NCBI GenBank assembly: GCA_963847615.1
Contig: CAWKAN010000020.1
Coordinates: forward strand, 620,001 to 684,000
Direction: 5' to 3'
Length of the DNA stretch: 64,000 nt
Source: Palsa-883 sp963847615
GTDB taxonomy: Bacteria > Pseudomonadota > Alphaproteobacteria > Acetobacterales > Acetobacteraceae
The notes below the pieces were generated by a model. The model saw only the letters and a list, made by a program, of their open reading frames with translations. It was not told the origin of the DNA and made no database searches. A program made the position numbers and the translations under genes. Of the stretch, positions 34,594-43,856 are shown piece by piece (position 1 is the first letter of the stretch; each line of letters starts with the position of its first letter).

Positions 34594-35178
34594 CTAGAGG
34601 CTTGCCTTGCGTGCCGCCAGTGCCATGACGATCAGCGCCGCGCCGCCGAACACCAGATCGATGCCGACCAGCAGACCCAGCGCCCAGGCCAGCGTGCCCG
34701 GCAGGCCGGAGATGATGATGGCGGCGAGCACCAGGTCGATGACGCCGTTGACCGCCAGCCATTCCCAACGGCCCGTCAGTTCGCGCCGGTGCGCGATCGC
34801 CAGCGCGATGGTCACGACGCCCTCGGCAATGAAATACGCGATCAGCACATAGGTCAGCGTGGCCAGGCCGGCGAGGGGGTTCCACAGCAGGACCGCGCCG
34901 GCGATCACCGCGACAACCGCCGAAACCAGGGACCAGCCGAACCCCGGTGCCTGGCTGGCGCCGAAGGTCGCGACCAGCCCGACCAGGCCGCCGATCAGGA
35001 ACAACCATCCGAGCACGATCGTGGTGGCGACGCCGGCCAGCGGCGGCACCACGATCGCCGCGGCGCCCAGCACCAGCAGCACGACGCCTTCCATCAGGTA
35101 CATGCGCCAGTGCTCGCGCAGCGACCGCTTCAGTCGCTCGGTCACGTCCGGCAGGTCGAATGGATCGGCTGGCATCAT
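34594..35178 (-). CDS. HdeD/DUF308 family membrane protein
   Basis: 194-residue membrane protein with a short cytoplasmic N-terminus (MMPADPFDLPDVTERLKRSL) and six hydrophobic helices forming two repeats of the DUF308/HdeD triple-helix unit. Examples are LMEGVVLLVLGAAAIVVPPL and AVNGVIDLVLAAIIISGLPG. E. coli HdeD is linked to acid resistance; for this family the function is otherwise unknown. The start at 35178 is preferred to longer in-frame sequence, which lacks family similarity. It is monocistronic. Confidence 0.85.
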   Translation of the reverse strand: MMPADPFDLPDVTERLKRSLREHWRMYLMEGVVLLVLGAAAIVVPPLAGVATTIVLGWLFLIGGLVGLVATFGASQAPGFGWSLVSAVVAVIAGAVLLWNPLAGLATLTYVLIAYFIAEGVVTIALAIAHRRELTGRWEWLAVNGVIDLVLAAIIISGLPGTLAWALGLLVGIDLVFGGAALIVMALAARKASL

Positions 35179-35548
35179 GCGTACTCCGCAACGGAACCCG
35201 AGGCGATGCTGATGTGCATACTGGGGACCCGCGATGGCGCTGGCAACAGCAATGGCCGGCGGCGGGGCCGGTGGTATCGTGCGCGGGGTTGGTGGGGCGG
35301 CCGGGCGCCAAACCAAGGCTCATAGCGCCATCGTCCGCACCGGTTCACCGACGCCGCCCAGTGATCCGATGCCGCGATGCACCCCGGCTGCGGCACGGTG
35401 CCCCGCCACCTGCCGCACCGCCCGGGCATGCCACCGCTTGGCCGCTCCGCTCCCGGTCAGCGCTGCGGTGCCGGATGCGGCCCTTGCAGCCGGGCTTGCG
35501 CGACATCGTGCCAGCGTCCCGGCTTGGCAGGATGTCGACAAGCCGGTG
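35179..35548. other. intergenic region, nothing identified
   Basis: No gene, repeat or clear regulatory site recognised between the HdeD-like gene start and the acyl carrier protein stop. Confidence 0.5.
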
Positions 35549-35797
35549 TCAGGCGGGTGCCTGTTTCGCCGCCAGCATGGCGACAAGATCGCCCACGTTG
35601 CGAAGTCTCTCGATCTCGGCCATCGGGAACTTCACGTTGAACAGGCGCTCGACCTCGATCACCAGCGTGATGTGCATGATCGAATCCCAGCCCGGCACGT
35701 CCTTCGCCGTGGTCGCCAACGAAACGGTCAGGTCCGGGTCGTCGAACACCGAACGAAACACCTCGTTCAGGCGCCCCAGCAGCGCAGTTTCGTTCAT
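35549..35797 (-). CDS. stand-alone acyl carrier protein
   Basis: 82-residue four-helix carrier protein. The phosphopantetheine attachment Ser is in DVPGWDSIMHITLVIEVERL (W-DSI in place of the D-S-L of fatty-acid ACPs), so it belongs to the group serving specialised acyl or amino-acyl pathways. The ATG at 35797 is preceded by AAGGG; an in-frame TTG at 35815 would add six residues. It starts just after the HpcH aldolase stop on the same strand, so the two are probably co-transcribed. No synthetase or transferase for loading is adjacent. Confidence 0.85.
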   Translation of the reverse strand: MNETALLGRLNEVFRSVFDDPDLTVSLATTAKDVPGWDSIMHITLVIEVERLFNVKFPMAEIERLRNVGDLVAMLAAKQAPA

Positions 35798-35811
35798 GCC
35801 AGGGGGACCCT

Positions 35812-36642
35812 TCAAGCCTTCTTCTTGCCGGGCTTCTTCTTGCCGATGGGGGCGGCACCCACCGTCAGTCCGCGCAGGAACGTCGCCCGCGCCGACGCCC
35901 CCGCCACCACATAGCCGTGGTCGGACCCCGTGGTGATGAACCGCGATCCCATGCCGATGTAACGTTTGGAGTCCTCGTCGCCGTTGATGCCGCCCATGCC
36001 CAGCACCTTGCCGTGCTTCGCGCAGGCCTTGCCGACGGCCTCATACGCCTCGATCAGCTTGCGATGCCCCATCTCCCCGGCGATGCCCAGCGCCGAGGTC
36101 AGGTCGAAACTGCCGATCAGCAGCACGTCGATGCCGTCCACCGCGGCGATATCGCCGGCGTTCTCCACCGCCTCCGGGCTCTCGATCATGACGACCGTCA
36201 GGATCTCGTCGTTGACCGCCTTCTGCGCCTCGGCAACGTGCGGCGGCATATACCCATAGATCGGCGGCGGCCCGCCCCAACTGCGCGTACCGGCGGGCGG
36301 ATAGTGAAACGCATCGGCGATGCGCTGCGCCTGCTTCGCGGTGTCCACGTGCGGCACGACAATGCCCAGGGCCCCATTATCCAGCAACCGCGTCGCCTCA
36401 TCCAACGCGCCCGAGCAAACCCGCACGATGGCGGGAATCCCAAGCGGCAACGCCGCGATGCAGAGCTGCGTCGCCTCCTGCACCGAGGCCGCGCCGTGCT
36501 CCATGTCGATGAACAGGAAATCGTGCCCGGACGCGGCGGCAATCATCGGCACCGCGCTGGTCCGCAAATGATGCACGCCGAATCCCAGCGCGATGCCGCC
36601 CTCCGCCAGCTTGCGCTTTGCGGTATTCCGCACGATCGCCAT
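35812..36642 (-). CDS. HpcH/HpaI family class II aldolase
   Basis: 276-residue pyruvate-type class II aldolase (HpaI/RhmA/GarL family), which cleaves 2-keto-3-deoxy acids to pyruvate or glyoxylate-type products. It has FIDMEHGAASVQEATQLC (metal-ligand Glu), GIVVPHVDTAKQAQRI, VMIESPEAVENAGDIAAVDG and LIGSFDLTSALGI (second metal ligand Asp). The C-terminus is unusually Lys-rich (GKKKPGKKKA). The ATG at 36642 is the family start (MAIVRNTAKRKLAEG); the longer frame upstream lies in a repeat element. It precedes the acyl carrier protein gene. Confidence 0.88.
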   Translation of the reverse strand: MAIVRNTAKRKLAEGGIALGFGVHHLRTSAVPMIAAASGHDFLFIDMEHGAASVQEATQLCIAALPLGIPAIVRVCSGALDEATRLLDNGALGIVVPHVDTAKQAQRIADAFHYPPAGTRSWGGPPPIYGYMPPHVAEAQKAVNDEILTVVMIESPEAVENAGDIAAVDGIDVLLIGSFDLTSALGIAGEMGHRKLIEAYEAVGKACAKHGKVLGMGGINGDEDSKRYIGMGSRFITTGSDHGYVVAGASARATFLRGLTVGAAPIGKKKPGKKKA

Positions 36643-36707
36643 GGTCTGCCAGCCTCCACCACTCGGTTCGGAAGCGGCAAAGGCAGCACGCGCCGCGAAC
36701 GCGGTCA

Positions 36708-37018
36708 ATCGGGTGAAGCAAGCGAAGGTCGGGGCTCCGCCCCGAACCCCGCCAGGGGGCTTTGCCCCCTGGACCCCCACCAGAGGCGGAGCCTCTGGAC
36801 TCCATCCATTGGAGTGGGCGATGGGGAGGGGGCGTATGGGCGGGGCGAAAGGGGTGTCCGGCACGCCGGACATCCGTTTCGCCCCGCCCATACGCCCCCT
36901 CCCCATCACCCACTCCCAGTGAAGGGTTCCAAGGGCTCCGCCCTTGGCGGGGTTCCAAGGGGCAGCGCCCCTTGGTGGGGTTCGGGGCGAAGCCCCGACC
37001 TTGCTTCGTTCACCCGAT
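36708..37018. repeat. 311-bp multi-hairpin palindromic element, copy 2
   Basis: The ends are inverted (ATCGGGTGAA on the left, its complement on the right), followed by CGGGGCTCCGCCCCG-type hairpins also seen in copy 1. The flanking hairpins CCAAGGGCTCCGCCCTTGG and CCAAGGGGCAGCGCCCCTTG are identical in both copies. The central stem (36811-36916, about 53 bp per arm) has a sequence different from copy 1 but is still almost perfectly paired (about three mismatches). Confidence 0.8.
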
Positions 37019-37029
37019 GGCCTTGCGTG

Positions 37030-37773
37030 CTAGAACGTGCGTGGGCGGAGCCCGGCGTGAAACCAGGTGATCAGCGAGTAGATGTCGAACACCGGCAGGC
37101 CCAGCGCCTCGCGCAGCGCGGCCGCGTAGGGCGGCATGTTGGTGCATTCCAGCACGATGGCGCCGATGTCGTCGTGCCGCGCCAGCAACGTGCGCCCGGC
37201 GTCGAGGATGTCTTGCGCGGCGAGGGTGACGTCCAGGTCGTCCTTCTCGCCCAGGATCAGCACGCGGAAGAACTCGCGGCCGGTTTCGGTGCCGACGACC
37301 GGCGTGTCCACTGCCACGCCGGCCGCCGCCAGGTGGCGGGGCGTCAGCGACTTTGCCGACACGGTGATCACGCCCACGCGCTTGCCCGGCGGCAGCGTCG
37401 CCTGCACCCACGGCACCTGGATCAGCGAGCTGGTCGCCACCGGGACGCGCACCTGCGCGGCCAGCTCGCGCTGGAACAGCGAGAGGAAGCCGCAATTGGT
37501 GGTCAATGCCTCGGCGCCCTGCGCGACGAGGTCCTCGGCCGCAGCCAGGAAGTCGGGCAGCAGCCCGGCGGCGCCGTTCAGCACCACGCGTTCCGGGCTC
37601 GCCCCCTTGACCACGCGGAACAGCACCGGGAACGGCCAGGTCGTGGCGTTGCCCATGTCGCCCGGGATGCGCGCGAACCGCGCCTCCAGCATCAGGATGC
37701 CGAGCGGGGCGCCGTAGACCGCCTTGCCGCCCTTGGCGATGGCGTGGGTGGGGGTGGGATTTGTCTTGCTCAT
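37030..37773 (-). CDS. aspartate/glutamate racemase family protein
   Basis: 247-residue cofactor-independent racemase-like protein with the two catalytic-Cys regions ALTTNCGFLSLF (about residue 85) and IVLECTNMPPYAAALREAL (about 210). This family includes Asp/Glu racemases, hydantoin racemases and maleate isomerases. The ATG at 37773 gives the start MSKTNPTPTHAIAKG. It is divergent from an RraA-like gene with 67 bases between starts. Given the hydantoinase genes nearby, hydantoin or amino-acid racemisation is plausible but not shown. Confidence 0.82.
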   Translation of the reverse strand: MSKTNPTPTHAIAKGGKAVYGAPLGILMLEARFARIPGDMGNATTWPFPVLFRVVKGASPERVVLNGAAGLLPDFLAAAEDLVAQGAEALTTNCGFLSLFQRELAAQVRVPVATSSLIQVPWVQATLPPGKRVGVITVSAKSLTPRHLAAAGVAVDTPVVGTETGREFFRVLILGEKDDLDVTLAAQDILDAGRTLLARHDDIGAIVLECTNMPPYAAALREALGLPVFDIYSLITWFHAGLRPRTF

Positions 37774-37840
37774 CGCACCAGCTTGCCGGAAACCGCCGGC
37801 TCGGGCGAGAGTGGGCGCCGCAAGCAAAGGAGGCGCTGCC

Positions 37841-38536
37841 ATGGCCGACCGGCCGTTCAACCAATCCGATCTCGACGTGCTGACGCAATGGGACACGCCG
37901 ACCATCTGCAACGGGCTGGAGGTCACCAACCCGGAACGCCGCGCCATCGGCTTCACCGTCGAGCCGATGGTCTGCATCGACCCCAAGGCCAAGCCGATCG
38001 TCGGCGTGGCGCGGGTCGGCATGATCCGCTCCACCGAGCCGCCGCGCGGCAAGGTGACCGACCGGGCGGACTGGTACGACTACGTGGCGCGGGTCGATTT
38101 CCCCACCATCGCGGTGATCCAGGACATCGACGGGCGGATCGGCTACGGCGCCTATTGGGGCGAGGTGCAATCGACCGTGCACAAGGCGCTGGGCTCGATT
38201 GGCTGTGTCACCAACGGATCGTTCCGCGACCTGGACATGTGGGCGACGGGCTACCAGATGATCGGCGGGCGCGTCGGGCCGAGCCACGCGCATGTGCACA
38301 TGGTGACGTTTGGCCAGCCGGTGAACATCTTCGGCATGCAGGTCGGGCATGACGACGTGATCCACGCCGACTTCCACGGCGCGGTGGTGATCCCGGCCGA
38401 GGCCGTGCGCAAGCTGCCGGCGGCGATCGACCTGATCTCGCGGCGCGAAAAGGTGATCCTGGATGTCTGCCACGCGCCCGATTTTTCTCCCGCCAAGCTG
38501 CGCGAGGCGCTGAAGCGGTCGGGCGAGATTCATTAA
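37841..38536 (+). CDS. RraA-like family protein (dimethylmenaquinone methyltransferase fold)
   Basis: 231 residues of the RraA/4-hydroxy-4-methyl-2-oxoglutarate aldolase family. Family blocks are DTPTICNGLEVTNP at the start, GCVTNGSFRDLDMWATGYQM (the RraA NGSxRD motif), and DDVIHADFHGAVVIPAEAV (the D-x-x-x-D-x-x-G-x-x-x-I-P motif). Such proteins are either regulators of RNase E or divalent-metal pyruvate aldolases; this one is longer than E. coli RraA and is more likely an enzyme. AAAGGAGG at 37826-37833 is a strong ribosome-binding site for the ATG at 37841. Confidence 0.86.
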   Translation: MADRPFNQSDLDVLTQWDTPTICNGLEVTNPERRAIGFTVEPMVCIDPKAKPIVGVARVGMIRSTEPPRGKVTDRADWYDYVARVDFPTIAVIQDIDGRIGYGAYWGEVQSTVHKALGSIGCVTNGSFRDLDMWATGYQMIGGRVGPSHAHVHMVTFGQPVNIFGMQVGHDDVIHADFHGAVVIPAEAVRKLPAAIDLISRREKVILDVCHAPDFSPAKLREALKRSGEIH

Positions 38537-38585
38537 GGCGCCCCCAGGGAAGACGCTAACGGAGGGCGACCCGCTGGTCGGGCTG

Positions 38586-38806
38586 CGGGCGTTGCCGCTG
38601 CTCCGGCTGGCGCATCTGCCGACGCGGCTGGAGGGTTTTGCCCTCGATCCGGTCTACACCGGGAAGGGCGTGGCCGGGCTGATCGGTCTGGCCCGTGCCG
38701 GACGTTTCGGCCGCACGAGCCTATGGTGTGGCTCCACACCGGCGGCGTGCCGGGCATATTCGCTTATCCGGCGACGATGGCGCGCGCGAGCAATGGCGCG
38801 ATTTGA
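38586..38806 (+). pseudogene. D-cysteine desulfhydrase/ACC deaminase family, gutted remnant
   Basis: The N-terminal family segment LPLLRLAHLPTRLE (normally the first 20 residues, before the PLP lysine domain) is joined directly to the C-terminal segment LDPVYTGKGVAGLIGLARAG. The next part of the C-terminus, EPMVWLHTGGVPGIFAYPAT, is in another frame and ends at 38806. About 250 internal codons, including the PLP-Lys, are therefore missing and a frameshift follows. D-cysteine desulfhydrase acts on D-amino acids, in keeping with other genes here. Confidence 0.72.
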
Positions 38807-38868
38807 ATTTCTGCGAAGGGTTCGGAGCAGCGGTTCATTGTCAATCGCTACCCACATAACATAGATCG

Positions 38869-39633
38869 TTACCGCTCTATCTGCCCAAGGGATTTTTGAC
38901 TCTCTACCGACGTGATTATGGCCGGGGCCAAGTGGATCATATCCGGAGGCATCCTGACAAATAGTTGCACCAAATCCATATCCTGCTGTGGCAATAATAT
39001 CACCACCCCGGTGATCGGGTCACTGTTACGTATGAGCCTGCTTTGCGTGCCAATGCCTGCGATGTTGGCGGGGGTTTGAAACTCAACCTCGGTGTCGCTG
39101 CGCCGCGTCAAAATGTCGTCGCGATATGGCCCAACGGGGAATTGATCCTCCGGCTCGATGCCTTCTTCAATGACACGCTGCACATACCAGCGGTCTGCCG
39201 GAAACAGGCGGGCGACAACCCGAGCCACGGTGAAACGCCCTGAGGTACTTCCGTTAGCATAGGTGAGGTATACCGCCGGTCCGCGGAGTCCGGCCGACGG
39301 GATGAGATCACGCACGTTGTGCTTCTCCGGCGTTACGATGAGTTGCGTGCCATTTGATCCGTATAATCCGAAGCAATGCCAGCCTCGCGGCGCAACCACG
39401 CCCAGCCCTTCCGATGCATAATATGCCAAGTCCTGGGCGGCCGGCTGTGAAACCATCGGCACGTGTGTAATGTGGGTCGGAGGGCCGATCGGCCCGCCCT
39501 GCCCGTCAGCGCGACATCCCACTGTTGGAAGTTGGTCGGCCGCCAATGCGGTTTCGCAACCAACACACAGAAGCATGCTCACTAGCACGCGATAGAGAGT
39601 CCGAACAGTCAAGGATGACGATAACAACGCCAT
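38869..39633 (-). CDS. secreted protein of unknown function
   Basis: 254 residues with a signal peptide (LYRVLVSMLLCVGCETALAA) and a mature part not recognised by function. A conserved-looking block, LAYYASEGLGVVAPRGWHCF followed by GLYGSNGTQLIVTP, recalls uncharacterised periplasmic proteins of alphaproteobacteria. Later segments PADRWYVQRVIEEGIEPEDQ and FPVGPYRDDILTRRSDTEVE suggest a soluble alpha-beta domain. No membrane helix after the signal. GC content is visibly lower than that of neighbours, suggesting acquisition. An alternative start is the internal Met at MLLCVG. Confidence 0.65.
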   Translation of the reverse strand: MALLSSSLTVRTLYRVLVSMLLCVGCETALAADQLPTVGCRADGQGGPIGPPTHITHVPMVSQPAAQDLAYYASEGLGVVAPRGWHCFGLYGSNGTQLIVTPEKHNVRDLIPSAGLRGPAVYLTYANGSTSGRFTVARVVARLFPADRWYVQRVIEEGIEPEDQFPVGPYRDDILTRRSDTEVEFQTPANIAGIGTQSRLIRNSDPITGVVILLPQQDMDLVQLFVRMPPDMIHLAPAIITSVESQKSLGQIER

Positions 39634-39832
39634 GGTACGCCTGGAGCAGTTGCACAGATCATTTCATACATCCTGCTGCACCGCCAGACGAATGGTGTCC
39701 ATCTGACGATTGCATCCAGAAGCAACGATGGACGACGCGAGCTTGGTCGTCCCTCGGCTCGACGCAAAGGGACCAGGAGCGCCAGATCGCAGGAGAGTTG
39801 CAATCCGGCGTCCCGCGCCCCATTCTGTCAGC

Positions 39833-40012
39833 ATGACAACGCCGGCTCCCCTGATCGAGGATGACGAAGTCGAGGCTGAAGCCCGCGCTCTTGCGGCGGC
39901 CATCGCCGAGTCGGATGCGGACCCGCGAACGGTACCGCATGAGGCGGTTCGCGCCTGGCTGCTGCGGCTCGCCCAGGGTGAGTTCGACGCTCCGCCTTCC
40001 GAGCCGCGCTGA
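39833..40012 (+). CDS. antitoxin-like small protein of a type II TA pair
   Basis: 59 residues, acidic N-terminus (PLIEDDEVEAEARALAAAIA), then a segment PHEAVRAWLLRLAQGEFDAP typical of short ParD/RHH-like or Phd-like companions of RelE/ParE toxins (vPHeaVraWL). The stop is three bases before the toxin start, as expected for a coupled pair. The DNA-binding part is not clear, so the antitoxin family cannot be named. Start ATG at 39833; an in-frame longer version is unlikely. Confidence 0.72.
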   Translation: MTTPAPLIEDDEVEAEARALAAAIAESDADPRTVPHEAVRAWLLRLAQGEFDAPPSEPR

Positions 40013-40015
40013 TCG

Positions 40016-40291
40016 TTGCCTGTCGTCTGGCGTGCCCGGGCCCTGGCCGATGTCGGCCGGATCGTCCGCCACATCGCGGCCGATAATCCGGTCGCAGCCA
40101 AGCGGGTCGGGCGGGAGATCCTGCTCGCCGGTGACAGCTTGGTGATGTTCCCCCATCGCGGCCGGCCCGGACGCCAGGCCGGAACGCGAGAGTTGGTGGT
40201 CATGCCTCCCTACCTCATCGTCTATCGGGTCGCTGCCGCCGACGCGGTGATGATCCTGCGCGTCTGGCACGCCGCCCAGGACGGCCCCTGA
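40016..40291 (+). CDS. RelE/ParE family toxin
   Basis: 91 residues, RelE/ParE superfamily: WRARALADVGRIVRHIAADN, then a helix, FPHRGRPGRQAGTRELVVMP and YLIVYRVAAADAVMILRVWH, with the family C-terminal VLRVWHAAQD. ParE-type toxins poison gyrase and RelE-type toxins cut mRNA at the ribosome; the sequence is closest in feel to ParE. The start is TTG at 40016, three bases after the antitoxin stop; a non-ATG start keeps toxin translation low. No other start lies near. Confidence 0.83.
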   Translation: MPVVWRARALADVGRIVRHIAADNPVAAKRVGREILLAGDSLVMFPHRGRPGRQAGTRELVVMPPYLIVYRVAAADAVMILRVWHAAQDGP

Positions 40292-40518
40292 CCCGCTCGC
40301 GTTGGTCGCCGCCTGCCCCATGCGACGCCCGCGGCCCAGACGGCGCCTCCGGGAACATTCGCTGTCATGTGGGGCGGCGCACCGGCGACCGCGTCTCCCC
40401 AGACCCAGTGCGGCGTGATCAGGTTATGTCAGCGGCACCGCCGACGTTCTGTGGCGCTTGACGCGGCCGGACCCCCCGCCCGATCATGCGGCCAACCCCA
40501 TAGCCAAGGACCGCCGCG

Positions 40519-41295
40519 ATGAACGTCGCCACCATGCCTGCCGCGCTCTCCGGCTGCTCGCCCGAGGAGTGGCAGATCCGCTGCGACCTGGCCGCGCTGT
40601 ATCGCCTGGTCGCGCATCATCGCTGGACCGACTTCGTCTACACCCATCTCAGCGCGCGCCTGCCCGGGCCCGACCACCACTTCCTGATCAACCAATACGG
40701 CGTGCTGTTCCACGAGATGCGCGCCTCCGACCTGGTGAAGATCGATCGGCTCGGCAATGTGGTGGAGGCGGGCGATACGTCCTCCCGCCGCGTCAACGCC
40801 GCCGGCTTCACCATCCACTCCGCGGTGCACCTGGCGCGCGAGGACCTCACCTGCGTGGTGCACACCCACACCCAGGCCGGCATCGCCGTCTCTGCCATGC
40901 GGGAGGGGTTGCTGCCGTTGTCGCAGCACGCGCTGAAGTTCTACGGGCGGCTGGCGTATCACGGCTACGAGGGCATCGCGCTCGACCTCGACGAGCGCGA
41001 CCGCCTGGTCCATGACCTCGGCCAGCACAAGGCGATGATCCTGCGCAACCACGGGCTGCTGGTGGGCGGCCGATCGATCCCCGAGGCCTTCCACACGCTC
41101 TACATGCTGGAGCGCGCCTGTGCCGCGCAGGTGGCGACCCTGTCCTGCGGCCGCGAACTGGTGCTGCCGCCGCACGAGGTCTGCGAGCACGCCGCGGCGC
41201 AGTTTGCCGAGCAGGACACCGCCGACCGTCACGCCTGGATGTGGGGATCGGCGCTCCGCCTGATCGAGAACGACAAGCCGGATTACCGTGCCTGA
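40519..41295 (+). CDS. class II aldolase/adducin family protein
   Basis: 258-residue zinc-dependent aldolase-fold protein. It has FVYTHLSARLPGPDHHFLIN and INQYGVLFHEMRASDLVKID near the N-terminus, the zinc ligands HTH in CVVHTHTQAGIAVSAM, and a third ligand His in AMILRNHGLLVGGRSIPEAF. The family covers fuculose-phosphate aldolase, ribulose-phosphate epimerase AraD and decarboxylases. It precedes an amidohydrolase gene (gap 150 bases holding a palindrome) and two ABC ATPase genes on the same strand. Substrate unknown. Confidence 0.87.
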   Translation: MNVATMPAALSGCSPEEWQIRCDLAALYRLVAHHRWTDFVYTHLSARLPGPDHHFLINQYGVLFHEMRASDLVKIDRLGNVVEAGDTSSRRVNAAGFTIHSAVHLAREDLTCVVHTHTQAGIAVSAMREGLLPLSQHALKFYGRLAYHGYEGIALDLDERDRLVHDLGQHKAMILRNHGLLVGGRSIPEAFHTLYMLERACAAQVATLSCGRELVLPPHEVCEHAAAQFAEQDTADRHAWMWGSALRLIENDKPDYRA

Positions 41296-41306
41296 CCGAA
41301 GGAAGA

Positions 41307-41424
41307 CTCCCCCTCCGCTTGAGGGCTTTGGCCGCGAAGCGGACAAAGGTTGGGGGGAGGGGTCGCCGCGAACACCTGGGCGCGACCCTCACCCCGCCCC
41401 TCTCCCCCAAGTGGGGAGAGGGAG
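41307..41424. repeat. 118-bp imperfect palindrome
   Basis: The ends CTCCCCCTCCGCTTGAGG and CCAAGTGGGGAGAGGGAG are near-complementary and enclose GGCCGCGAAGCGGACAAAGG. It resembles, but is not the same as, the 169-bp elements at 30573 and 44975. It lies between the aldolase and amidohydrolase genes. Confidence 0.5.
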
Positions 41425-41445
41425 TGATGGCTGGGGCGCCTCGCA

Positions 41446-42872
41446 ATGACAACATTGATCCGCAACGCCGCGATGGTGATCGCCTGGGACACCGGCACCC
41501 GTTCGCACGTCTACATGCCAGACGCCGATGTGGCCTTCGACGGCGGCGTGCTGCGCTTCGTCGGTCGCAACTATGCCGGTCCCGCCGATGCCGTGATTGA
41601 CGGTGCCGGAACAATGGTCATGCCGGGCCTGGTCAACATCCACGCCCACCCGTCCAGCGAGCCGATGAACAAGGGCCTCACCGACGAAGTCGGCAGCCCG
41701 GGATTCTACAATTCCTCGCTCTACGAATACCTGCCGATCTACCGCGCCGACGCGCAAGCCGTGCCGCACTGCGTCCGCGTCGCGCTGTCGGAACTGCTGC
41801 TCTCCGGCGTCACCACGCTGGCCGACCTGTCGATGGCGCACCCCGGCTGGCTCGATCTGTTGGCCGAGTCCGGCATGCGCGTCTGCATCGCGCCGATGTT
41901 CCGCTCCGCCCGCTGGTACACGAAGAACGGCCACCTGGTTGAGTACGCCTGGGACGAAGCCGCCGGCGAGAAGGCCATGACCGAGGCGCTGGCCCTGATC
42001 GAACGCGCCGAGCAGCATCCGTCCGGCCGCCTGTTCGGCATGGTCTGTCCCGCGCAGATCGACACTTGCAGCGAATCCCTGCTGCGCGACAGCCACGCCG
42101 AGGCGACCGCGCGCGGTCTGTCCTGGCAGATCCACGCCGCGCAATCCGTCACCGAGTTCCACGAGATCACCCGCCGCCACGGCCGCACGCCGATCGGTTG
42201 GCTGGACCACCTGGGTCTGCTGTCCGAGCGCTCCATCATCGGCCACGGCATTTTCCTGGACGACCATCCCTCGACCCGATGGCACACCAGCACGGACCTC
42301 GCGCGCCTCGCCGAGACCGGAACGACCGTGGCGCATTGTCCGACCGTGTTCGCCCGCCGCGGCATCACGCTGAAGGATTTCGGCCGCTACCGGCGCGCCG
42401 GCGTGAACCTGGGCCTCGGCACCGACACCTATCCGCACAACATGCTGGATGAGCTGCGCCTCGCCGCCTACCTGGCGCGTACCCAGGCCGGAGACCCGCG
42501 CACGCTGAGCAGCACCGAGCTGTTCACCGCCGCAACGATCGGCGGGGCCAGGGCGCTCGGCCGCGACGACATCGGCCGGCTCGCCCCCGGCTGCCGCGCC
42601 GACCTGGTGCTGGTCAACGTCACCCACCCGATGATGCGCCCGGCGCACGACCCGCTGCGCAGCCTGATCTACGCCGCCGGCGATCGCGCGGTGCGCAGCG
42701 TCTTCGTCGATGGGCAGAAAGTCGTGGACAATGGCGTTGTGCTGACGATGGACTATCCGGCCGCCGCGGCCGCGCTGCACGCGGCGCAGCAGCGCATCAA
42801 GGCCAACGTGCCGAACCTCGATTGGGACCATCGCAGCGCGGAACAGCTCTCGCCGCCAACCTTCAGGACCGC

Positions 42873-42876
<4 letters not shown>
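41446..42876 (+). CDS. amidohydrolase (TrzN/AtzA/cytosine-deaminase-like)
   Basis: 476-residue metal-dependent hydrolase of the amidohydrolase superfamily, subtype III. It has metal ligands in GLVNIHAHPSSEPMNKGL, a central QIHAAQSVTEFHE, IIGHGIFLDDHPST and the Asp in LGLGTDTYPHNML, and an N-terminal beta-sandwich that starts TLIRNAAMVIAWDTGTRSHV. Members deaminate or dechlorinate purines, pyrimidines and triazines or cleave amides. The stop overlaps the next gene start (ATGA), so it is co-translated with a transport ATPase, suggesting breakdown of an imported compound. Confidence 0.88.

Positions 42877-43852
<976 letters not shown>

Positions 43853-43856
<4 letters not shown>

Noticed and set aside
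32408..34597. 729-codon open frame antisense to hyuA pair 2
   Set aside because: Same reason: full overlap with a conserved gene and low-complexity composition.
41307..41424. Riboswitch upstream of the amidohydrolase gene
   Set aside because: It is a simple palindrome of the repeat type seen elsewhere and shows no conserved riboswitch motif.
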